Assembly: GCF_026339995.1 (NCBI RefSeq)
Contig: NZ_JAPEPT010000003.1
Coordinates: 62,001-126,000, forward strand
From: Streptomyces sp. NBC_01481
Lineage (GTDB): Bacteria > Actinomycetota > Actinomycetes > Streptomycetales > Streptomycetaceae
Reading direction: 5' to 3'
Length of the DNA: 64,000 bases
The position numbers were made by a program, and so were the translations under genes. Shown in pieces: positions 44,004-51,852 of the stretch; the first letter of the stretch is position 1; every line of letters begins with the position of its first letter. A model generated the notes under the pieces. It was not told the DNA's origin, made no database searches, and saw nothing but the letters and a program-made list of their open reading frames with translations.

Positions 44004-45977
44004 ATGCGCCAACCCCCCACTCTCAGGAAACTCGCCCAACTGCTGATACCCACCGTGGCCGCCGCCGGCCTGGGGCTCACCATGCTCGCGCCCCATGGCG
44101 CGGCGGCCCCGGCCGGCTCCGGGGCACCCAAGCCCGCACCGAGGTCGGCCCCCGCCCCACAGCCCGCCTCATCCACCGTGCTTGCCGCCGATCTCGCACC
44201 CGGACACGCCGCCGACCCCGCGCGATCGGCGACGAAGACCTCGAACCCCGCGCAACGTCCTCCGCTCCCCGCGGCCCAGAACGCCGCAGAGCGCAAGCAG
44301 GCCCGCTCTACGGCGAAGGCCGCGGCGGACTGCAACGTCAGCGACTTCACCTCGAAGACGGGCGCTGCCCTGGTCGAGCAGATCAAGCAGTCGGAAACCA
44401 CCTGCATCAACACGCTGTTCAGCGTGACCGGTGAGGACTCCAAGGCCCTCTTCCGCGAGGAACAGATGGTCACGGTGGCGAACGCACTCAAGGATGTCGC
44501 GGCCAACTACCCGGGGGACAACAGCACTTTCGCAACCCAGGTGGTGCTGTACCTGCGCGCCGGCTACTACATCCAGTACAACCAGCCGGAGAACGTCGGC
44601 GAATACGGCCCGACGCTGAAGAGCGGCATTCAGGGCGCCCTGGACGCCTTCTTCGGCTCGTCCCACGCCTTCGACGTCACCGAGGCCAACGGAGAAACCC
44701 TGGCCGAGACGGTCACGCTGATCGACAGCTCCGGCGAGAACACCCGCCACCTCGACGTGGTCAAGCGTCTGCAGAAGGACTACAACTCGTCGTACGACCA
44801 GTTCTACGGGATGCTCTCGGCGGTCAACAACACCTACACCGTGCTCTTCCGCGGCCACCAGCTGCCGGAGTTCGTGGAAGCCGTGAAGGCGGACCCGAGC
44901 GTTCTCACCGGACTGCGTGACTTCGCCGTCGCGCACGATGATCTGCTCGGCACCGACAAGTCCTACCTGACCGGCAACGCCGGACGCGAACTCGGCCGCT
45001 TCCTGCGGCACGCCGACCTCAAGGACACCGTCAAGCCGTTGGTCAAGGAGCTGCTCGGCCGCAGCGAGATCACCGGACGCACCGCCCCGCTCTGGGTCGG
45101 CCTTGCCGAGATGACGGACGAGTACGACAAGGAGAACTGCGCCGAGTACGACACCTGTGACCTGCAGAACCGCGTGCGCAACGCCGTGCTGACGGTCAAG
45201 CACGAATGCGGTCCGAGCGTGAAGATCCTCGCACAGGAGCTGACCGCGTCCGAACTGTCGGCCACATGCGACAGCGTCCTCAAGCAGGACCCGGTCTTCC
45301 ACAACATCGTCAAGGACAACGGTCCGGTCAAGGACGACAACAACACCAGCATCGAGATCGTCGCCTTCAACTCCAGTACCGACTACAAGACGTACGCCGG
45401 TGTCGTCTTCGGCATCGACACCAACAACGGCGGCATGTACTTGGAGGGCGACCCGGCCGCCGAGGACAACCAGCCGCGCTTCATCGCCTACGAGCAGCCG
45501 GCCCAGGACAGCGCCTTCCAGATCTGGAACCTCAACCACGAGTACACCCACTACCTCGACGGCCGCTACGACATGTACGGCGACTTCGCAGCCGGGCAGA
45601 CCACCCCGACCGTGATGTGGATCGAGGGTTTCGCCGAGTACGTCTCCTACTCGTACCGCGGCATCACCTACGACCGGGCGATCGAGGAGGCGGGCAAGAA
45701 CAGCTACAAGCTCAGCCAGCTCTTCGGGACCACCTACGACAACGCCGACACCACGCGTATCTACCAGTGGGGCTATCTGGGCGTCCGTTACATGCTCCAG
45801 TCGCACCCCGAGGACGTGGCCACCCTGCTCGGCCACTACCGCGCAGGCGAGTACGACGCGGCCTACAGCCTGCTCCGCGACACCATCGGCACCACGTACG
45901 ACGCCGATTTCGCCGACTGGCTGAGCAAGTGCGCCGGCGGCGACTGCGGCCAACTGCCGGCCCGGAGCGGTCAGTGA
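44004..45977 (+). CDS. Secreted M9-family collagenase
   Basis: A 657-residue exported protein. ATG 44004 has GGAGG nine bases upstream; the open frame before it is leader DNA. A signal peptide spans about 1-35 (LLIPTVAAAGLGLTMLAPHGAAA), then an Ala/Pro-rich linker. Residues about 115-380 match the N-terminal activator region of M9 collagenases (DFTSKTGAALVEQIKQSETTCINTLF), and 390-650 the peptidase. The zinc motif HEYTH is at 512-516, with WIEGFAEYVSY supplying the third ligand Glu. No PKD or collagen-binding domain is attached, unlike clostridial enzymes. It would cleave native collagen, the major hydroxyproline source, which explains its place beside the hydroxyproline genes. Confidence 0.92.
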   Translation: MRQPPTLRKLAQLLIPTVAAAGLGLTMLAPHGAAAPAGSGAPKPAPRSAPAPQPASSTVLAADLAPGHAADPARSATKTSNPAQRPPLPAAQNAAERKQARSTAKAAADCNVSDFTSKTGAALVEQIKQSETTCINTLFSVTGEDSKALFREEQMVTVANALKDVAANYPGDNSTFATQVVLYLRAGYYIQYNQPENVGEYGPTLKSGIQGALDAFFGSSHAFDVTEANGETLAETVTLIDSSGENTRHLDVVKRLQKDYNSSYDQFYGMLSAVNNTYTVLFRGHQLPEFVEAVKADPSVLTGLRDFAVAHDDLLGTDKSYLTGNAGRELGRFLRHADLKDTVKPLVKELLGRSEITGRTAPLWVGLAEMTDEYDKENCAEYDTCDLQNRVRNAVLTVKHECGPSVKILAQELTASELSATCDSVLKQDPVFHNIVKDNGPVKDDNNTSIEIVAFNSSTDYKTYAGVVFGIDTNNGGMYLEGDPAAEDNQPRFIAYEQPAQDSAFQIWNLNHEYTHYLDGRYDMYGDFAAGQTTPTVMWIEGFAEYVSYSYRGITYDRAIEEAGKNSYKLSQLFGTTYDNADTTRIYQWGYLGVRYMLQSHPEDVATLLGHYRAGEYDAAYSLLRDTIGTTYDADFADWLSKCAGGDCGQLPARSGQ

Positions 45978-46031
45978 CCGGGACCTCGGTCACCGGCAAG
46001 AACTGAGCCGTCCCCGAGGAAGTCACACGGG

Positions 46032-46089
46032 TGCCGCCGCACCCCCGACTGCCGGTGCTCCTGCCGGTCAGTTGGGGCGTGCGGCGGCA
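46032..46089 (+). terminator. Hairpin after the collagenase gene
   Basis: TGCCGCCGCAC pairs with GTGCGGCGGCA (11 bp), with an adjoining CCCC/GGGG step and an inner GC-rich loop. It begins 54 bp after the stop and ends just before the transposase relic. Confidence 0.6.
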
Positions 46090-46097
46090 TTCCCTGG

Positions 46098-46601
46098 TCA
46101 TATGTCGCGGAAGAGACCAGCCAGCCCGATGACCTGCCACTCGTCTCTGCCTTCCCGTAGGAGGTGGTGCCCATGGTGGTGGTGACGTCGATGGCGCCAA
46201 GGGCCGAGCTTGGCAAAAGTGAGGACGCCGCCGTGCCAGCGGGGTCGGCGAGGGAGAGGGAGGCGACGTAGTAGCCGGAGTCCGTCACGATCAGGATCCG
46301 CGTCCGTAGGGGTGGAACAAAGGCCGGTCGTCGCTGGTGGGAGCGTCGGGGCGGAGCCAGTTACTGACGTCCACGGCCAGTACGATCCGCCCGTCGGCAG
46401 CGGTAGGTCTGCCAGAGCACGCCGCAGACGCGTCGGTTCAATCCAGCCCCGGTCCAGTGCCGGGCACAAGGCGCCGTGCCCGCGCCGGTGCTCGATCGTC
46501 AGCGACAGCTCGACCAGGGTGTTCACCGGCGCGTCCGCATACAGCGCGGAGTCGGTGAGCCCGAAGAGCGCGTCGGCGCGAGCGTAGAGGCTCTCGTACA
46601 T
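46098..46601 (-). pseudogene. Degenerate transposase (insertion-sequence relic)
   Basis: From ATG 46601 the minus strand encodes MYESLYARADALFGLTDSALYADAP then EHRRGHGALCPALDRG, closely resembling the N-terminal part of a transposase family common in Streptomyces. After about 90 residues the frame breaks, and a second frame gives RIVLAVDVSNWLRPDAPTSDDR, the expected DDE-region continuation. A third frame gives ILIVTDSGYYVASLSLADP, which belongs much further on, implying an internal deletion. It ends QVIGLAGLFRDI. No intact catalytic region remains. It marks the border between the collagen locus and the NRPS-PKS cluster. Confidence 0.75.
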
Positions 46602-46813
46602 GAGCAGCGGCCGTTCTCTTGCACTTCGTGACTCGACATCTCGAAGCGTGGAGAACGGCCGCGTCACATGCTGCCGGATCGCGGGGATCTCAGCAGGTCG
46701 AGTGACCAGCGACGTTGAACGTCAAGCCAGGTACCCGTTGTTGTACCGAGAGGTTCGCCCTCCGGCGGCACGTACGTCCGTTACATCGTCGACAGTGGCG
46801 GGCGAAGTACACG

Positions 46814-49800
46814 TCAGGCAGCAGTGGACAACTCGTGCAGGACGTCGCCAAGTTGTTCGAGCAGCCGCTCGGCTTGAGCGTCGGACATCCCGTCTGCGCG
46901 TCTGCTCAACACGAGCTCCCAGGCGCCATCGGGCTGCGGCACAGCCTCGATCAGCAACTCGAAACCGGTATGAGGGGGACGGATGCGCAGCGCTTCCGCG
47001 GTCACCCCTTCGCCGAGGCGCACCCGCGGGGGCTGGCGTTGCAAGATCACCCAGACCTGGAACCAGGGGTGCCGGTCCCGCTTGGGCTGCAAGGACCGCA
47101 CCAGCTCGTCGAACGGCGTGCGGGCGTGCTGGAACCCCGACGCAACGGTCCGGGCACAGGTGGCCAGGAGCTCCGTGGCATCCCGTGCGGGCACGGACGT
47201 CAGCGGAATCGACAGGGAGTTGACGAAACAGCCGACTATCGATTCCAACTCGGGATTGTGTCGTCCGGTCGACACGGTGCCCAGGCACAGGTCCTCCACG
47301 CCGAACACCTGAGACAAGGACCTGCCGGCCGCGGCCAGCAGTGCGGCCACCGGTGGGCCGCCGAACGTGTCTGCGGTGCTTGTCAGTTGGGCGACCACCT
47401 CGGGGGACACCGGCAGGACGGATTCGATGCGGCGGGCCTGTGTGCCCTCGGAGGGGCGCGGCAGGAAGGGTCGCGGCGCATCCTTGAGCGCCTCCTGCCA
47501 GTACGGCAGATCGTGCTCGAGCCAGGAGCCGAGCCGGTCCCGCTCCCACCTGCTGTACCCGGCGTAGGTGACGTGTGGTGGCTCGGCCAGTGATACGTCC
47601 GGTTCCATGGCAGCGGCGAGGTCTTCCATGTACAGGGTTTCCGACCAGCCGTCGAAGGCCAGGTGGTGCACGCGCATGCAGAACAGATGTGTCTGCTCGT
47701 CTATGCGGCACAGCCGAAGTCGCAGCGACGGCTCCTTCTCCAGATCCGTGGGTCCGCCCCACCAATCCGCGCAGATCTCTTCGGCGAGCTCTCGCAGATC
47801 GTCCCCGTCCGTGTGGTGCGGGGCGCTCGTGTGTTCCAGGGCCACGGTGGCGTCGTCCGTCGGCAGGACGCGCTGTACCGTTTCGGCGCCTTCGTAGGGA
47901 TACACGGTCCGCAGTACTGGATGCCGCGCGACCACCTGGCTCAGGGCCGCCTCGAACCGCTGGGTGTCCAAGGGGCCCTTCAGGGCGTAAGCGAGCACGA
48001 TCATGTTGTCGGCGTCGCCGGGGGTGAACTCTTCGGACAGCCAGAACCGTTCCTGGGCCCGCGACAGAGGCGCGTCGCCGTGGCCGGCGTCCAGCGATCC
48101 AGGGCCGACATCAGCCGACTGCTCCCGATCGCCGCTCAAAGTCAGAAGCTTGTCGAGGGTCCGCTGCCGGTACACGTCGGCCGCCGTGATGTGAGCTCCC
48201 GTGCGGAAGGTTATCCGGGAGGCGAGTCGCACCGCGTCCAGGGAGGTGAGCCCGGCGTGGAAGAGATCCTCGTGAGGTGTGGTGCCCGGGCAGCCGAGAA
48301 GTTGTCCGACCTCGGCGAGCAACTGGTCGGCGACCGAGTCGGAAGACGTGTCCGTGACGCCGGCAGCGGAGGCAGGTGCCGGAGCGGCATCCTGCTCGAC
48401 CAGGACGCGAACTGCCGCGTAGTCGGCTTTGCCTGTGGCAGTCAGTGGCAGTTGCCGCAGGTACAGGAGCCGGGTAGGCACCATGGCGCCGAGCAGCGTA
48501 CGGGCCGCGAATTCGCGTAGTTCGCGCGGGTCCAGGGGCGCGTCGTCGAGCGTGGTGTAGGCACAGGCCAGCTCGGGCCGCCCGGGCGTGGTCTCTATGC
48601 GCAGCACACAACACGTGGCGACGTTGGAGTGTGCTTCCAACGCCTTTTCGACTTCTCCGGGGGCGATGCGCACGCCGCGGATCTTGAACTCACGGTCGGC
48701 GCGGCCCCGGTAGCGGTAGTTGCCGTCCTCGTCCAGGACCGCCAGGTCTCCCGTGCGGTAGTGGCGGACACCGTCCAGGTCGAAGAAGGCGCGCGCCGTG
48801 GCTTCGGGGTCCGCTAGGTAGCGCAGGGCGAGGCCGTCGCCCGAGATGGCGATCTCCCCGATGTCGCCGGGCTTCGTGCGGTCTCCGGAGGCGTTCACCA
48901 GGGCCACGCCGGTTCGGGGCACCGGCCGGCCGATGGGGACTTCGGTGGCCGTCTCGACGACGTCCTGGGCGCGCACGACGTGCGTGGTGGCGAAGATGGT
49001 GCTTTCCGCGGGCCCGTAACCGTTCACGATGTGCAGGTTGGGAAGGGCCGTCAGGACCCGGCGGACATGCGCCGGCGAGACACGCTCGCCACCGACGAGC
49101 AGCAACCGGATGCCGTGGAAGACCTCTACGTCCTCCTCGGTCAGTACGTTGAACAGCGAGCTGGTCAGCCACAGGCTGTTCACCCCGCTCCGCACAGCTT
49201 CACGCAGTGTGGCCGCGTCCAGGGCGGGATGACCTCGGTCGAGCAGGACGCTGCAGCCGCCGTTCAGCAACGGGGCCCACAACTCCAGGGACAGGCCGTC
49301 CCAGGGCAGGGGCGCCGACTGCAGGAAGACGCTGTCGGCGTCCAGGGGAATGGACGGGCAGTCGACCAGGGTGCGGATGGTGCCGCGGTGCGGTGACATC
49401 ACGCCTTTGGGCTGCCCGGTCGAGCCGGAGGTGAAGAAGACGCACGCTGCTTCGGTGCCGTCCTCGAGGGGCTTCAGCGAGACGGGCTCGGCCGCGCCGG
49501 CCGCGAAGCGTGCGAAGTTGTCCTCCGACACCACCAAGGACGCCCCGGAACGCTGGATGATCGAGTCGGTGCGAGCCGTGGGCCAGGCGGTGTCGACGGC
49601 GATGTAGGTCGCCCCCGCCTCGAGGACGGCCAGGAGCGCCACGACCAGCTCCGGCGAGCGTTCCATGCGTACGGGGACACAGTCTCCGTGCCGCACTCCC
49701 GCGGCGTGGAGCCCCTCTGCCATGGTGGCGGCCCGCTGCCGTAGTTCCGCATAGGTGAACGCACGGTCACCCTGGCGGAGGGCGATCGCTTCGGGCGTGC

Positions 49801-49867
49801 GCTCGGCGTGGTGAGCGATGACGCGTTCGATGCGTTCACCACGTGCATAGGGGCTGTGCATGTCCAT
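46814..49867 (-). CDS. Non-ribosomal peptide synthetase, A-T-C module
   Basis: A 1017-residue NRPS with domain order adenylation (about 10-500), carrier (about 515-580) and condensation (about 605-1015). Adenylation motifs: FFTSGSTGQPKGV, NGYGPAESTIFATTH, YRTGDLAVLDEDGNYRYRGRADREFKIRG and TATGKADY. The pocket read from the A4-A5 stretch gives roughly D-G-L-L-L-G-G-I-F-K, an uncommon code with a small, hydrophobic pocket; the substrate is not assigned. The carrier site reads HAGLTSLDAV rather than GGxSL but keeps the Ser. The condensation motif is HHLAFDG. No thioesterase is attached. The gene runs opposite to the rest of the cluster. Confidence 0.9.
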   Translation of the reverse strand: MDMHSPYARGERIERVIAHHAERTPEAIALRQGDRAFTYAELRQRAATMAEGLHAAGVRHGDCVPVRMERSPELVVALLAVLEAGATYIAVDTAWPTARTDSIIQRSGASLVVSEDNFARFAAGAAEPVSLKPLEDGTEAACVFFTSGSTGQPKGVMSPHRGTIRTLVDCPSIPLDADSVFLQSAPLPWDGLSLELWAPLLNGGCSVLLDRGHPALDAATLREAVRSGVNSLWLTSSLFNVLTEEDVEVFHGIRLLLVGGERVSPAHVRRVLTALPNLHIVNGYGPAESTIFATTHVVRAQDVVETATEVPIGRPVPRTGVALVNASGDRTKPGDIGEIAISGDGLALRYLADPEATARAFFDLDGVRHYRTGDLAVLDEDGNYRYRGRADREFKIRGVRIAPGEVEKALEAHSNVATCCVLRIETTPGRPELACAYTTLDDAPLDPRELREFAARTLLGAMVPTRLLYLRQLPLTATGKADYAAVRVLVEQDAAPAPASAAGVTDTSSDSVADQLLAEVGQLLGCPGTTPHEDLFHAGLTSLDAVRLASRITFRTGAHITAADVYRQRTLDKLLTLSGDREQSADVGPGSLDAGHGDAPLSRAQERFWLSEEFTPGDADNMIVLAYALKGPLDTQRFEAALSQVVARHPVLRTVYPYEGAETVQRVLPTDDATVALEHTSAPHHTDGDDLRELAEEICADWWGGPTDLEKEPSLRLRLCRIDEQTHLFCMRVHHLAFDGWSETLYMEDLAAAMEPDVSLAEPPHVTYAGYSRWERDRLGSWLEHDLPYWQEALKDAPRPFLPRPSEGTQARRIESVLPVSPEVVAQLTSTADTFGGPPVAALLAAAGRSLSQVFGVEDLCLGTVSTGRHNPELESIVGCFVNSLSIPLTSVPARDATELLATCARTVASGFQHARTPFDELVRSLQPKRDRHPWFQVWVILQRQPPRVRLGEGVTAEALRIRPPHTGFELLIEAVPQPDGAWELVLSRRADGMSDAQAERLLEQLGDVLHELSTAA

Positions 49868-49885
49868 GGATCATCGGTCTTTCAG

Positions 49886-50050
49886 CTAGTGCCGTGGCTG
49901 GGAAGGTTTGCCAGGTCGCGGCGTCCGGTGCGGTACGTCGCAAGGCGGAGGGCCGCAGCTCGTACGGAATTGCTCGCGCGGTCCGACAACGCGGCGAGGC
50001 GCCGTGCCGGGCGCCGCGACCCGGGTGAACGTCTCCGGTCATGGCACTAG
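49886..50050. mobile_element. Possible 165-bp MITE with long imperfect terminal inverted repeats
   Basis: CTAGTGCCGTGGC (49886-49898) is answered by GTCATGGCACTAG (50038-50050), 11 of 13 bases inverted-complementary. The similarity continues inward for about 43 bp, including an inverted GGTCGCGGCG block. No protein is encoded. The end tetranucleotide CTAG might be a target duplication. It lies between the A-T-C gene and the SnoaL-like relic. Confidence 0.55.
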
Positions 50051-50070
50051 GGCCTTGCTGCGACGGTCCG

Positions 50071-50445
50071 TCACACTCGCGTGTCGTCGAAGGAGGTGCG
50101 GCGCGACGCGATGAGGATGGTGCCCGCCTCCTCGATCAGGTCGAAGAAGTCGCTGAAGGGTCAGGTCGGCGCGTGAACCGTCATGGAGGATCCCGGTGAA
50201 CCGTCCTCGACCGCCACCTGCCGGTCTGAGTGGAACGGCGCTTCGACGACGTGCTGGCCCTTCACGATGACGCGGCGGGCGGCGTAGAACTCGCGGAATT
50301 CGGCGATTCCCTCGATCACGGGGTGGCCCGGACGCTTGTAGCGGATCGAGGGGTGGAACAGGTCGAACATCGCTGGGTCCTGACGGTCGACGCACGTGTA
50401 GTAGCGGCGGATCAGTCCCTCTGCCGTGTTGTTGGGGGCCGTCAT
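50071..50445 (-). pseudogene. SnoaL-like (NTF2-fold) protein, broken by two compensating indels
   Basis: ATG 50445 has GGAGA nine bases upstream. The first frame gives TAEGLIRRYYTCVDRQDPAMFDLFHPSIRYKRPG and EFREFYAARRVIVKGQHVVEAP, a standard NTF2/SnoaL fold start. Near 50210 a base seems lost and the second frame gives GRFTGILHDGSRADLT. Near 50130 an extra C shifts to the third frame, giving FSDFFDLIEEAGTILIASRRTSFDDTRV and a stop at 50071. Restored length would be about 124 residues, normal for the family. SnoaL-like proteins act as cyclases, hydroxylases or scaffold proteins in secondary metabolism. It lies inside the NRPS-PKS cluster. Confidence 0.7.
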
Positions 50446-50578
50446 ATCGGGATGTCTCCGTCCTTGGTTCCGCCGATGGGCCAGCCCGGTCGGTCGGGCG
50501 GCTGTGGCAGAAGGTGGCGCGGTACTCCAGCGCGGCGTGCCAAAACATACATGGCCCCCGCACATGCATCCGGAAGGC

Positions 50579-51852
50579 TAGCAGGGATCGCCGTTCAGTT
50601 CGAAGGAGTTGTTCTTCGCATTGGGTTGTGTTTGCCCGAGGTTGGTAGAGACCGTATCTCCGCTGGTGGCAGGTCGGTTAGGTGCCGGATCGGAACGAAG
50701 GCAACGGGGTTGCGTTGGTAACGCAGCCCCCCGGGACCGCTGTTCCCCCTCTGCTCCCGCAGTCGCCACAGCGGACCCTGCTCTTCCGCTTCCGGAGGCC
50801 CGGATCGCCGCGGACCGCGGGATCCTGCCGGCCGTGCTGCACCACGCGACATATTCGATGGTTGGTCGATGCATGTTGTGGCAGGATCTGCACGTCGCCC
50901 GCCGCGGGTGTGATGCCGAACGCCCGCTGCGCTCCGTACAGTTCACGGACTCGCGTGCGCCGAGCATGCTCAGGACTTCCGATCGGCTTCGGCATTTGGA
51001 GGAGTGATGGCGCAGTGAACTCGACGGCGCCCCGCTTGCATTGGGCCTGCCCTACGACCCCTTCCGCCCGGCCGGGTTGTCGGGGTACGGCGGCCCGTAC
51101 GCCCTCGACGGCCGTACGGCTGGGCTGGTCACCGAGGCGGCAGCGGGCTTGGGTGCCACGCTGTACGTGATCTGGGCGGCACGCTGTTCACGGCGCTCGA
51201 CCATCAGGACCTGCCGCTGAGCGAGGTGGCCGGGCTGCCGCTAAAGGCCCCCCGGCGCCGCACTCTTCCTCACGGTGCCGTCACGGTGTTGACCGTCACA
51301 GCCGCCCGCCCTGGAACCGCACGGTCCGCCGTCAGAGGCGCCGCCGTGCACGCGTCGGCTCGCAACGAGCTGTATGTAGTCGTGAATCCCGGTCCGGAGA
51401 AGGCGAAGCTCACCTTTGAATACTCGACGGGCCTGTTTGGGCGCGACTATTGAGACTTGGGAGTCCGATTTCGGCCAGAACTTGTCGCGGCTGGAGGCCG
51501 GACCGGTGGTCCTCATCACATCGCGCGTTGGAAACTGACGAGCCGTCACCAAACCTCGTTGTTATGGTGTTTCCGTCCGTTTCGACTCTATAGGACCTGA
51601 AAATTAGGGTAGTCAGAGATAATTCGAAGGGATACACTCGATGGATCTTGGGCGGCCCCCTGGGTAATTCTGAATGACTGGAGGGTGCCACGCGCTTCAG
51701 GGGGAGTGTAGGTTTGCGCAGTCGTCGTTCTGCCCGGCTATTCACACGGCCGAGGGTCATGCCGAGTGTGACATCAACGATTAACGCGACACGGGGATTG
51801 GTCGGCGCTCGTCGCCGATAGCTTTTCTTGTACGACGGGGGAGTAGGAATCA
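50579..51852. other. 1.3-kb region without an intact gene; possible coding relic at 51040-51453
   Basis: Short frames here lack family features. A stretch from about 51030 reads LALGLPYDPFRPAGLSG then, after a shift near 51175, GGTLFTALDHQDLPLSEVAGLPLKAP. This looks like protein sequence broken by a frameshift, but I do not recognise it. The last 310 bases (51540-51852) are less GC-rich (for example ACCTGAAAATTAGGGTAGTCAG near 51596) and probably hold the promoter of the FAD oxidoreductase gene. No repeat or RNA gene was seen. Confidence 0.5.

Noticed and set aside
44169..45953. A 594-residue minus-strand frame opposite the collagenase
   Set aside because: It is the coding shadow of the collagenase; the sequence is compositionally biased and without motifs.
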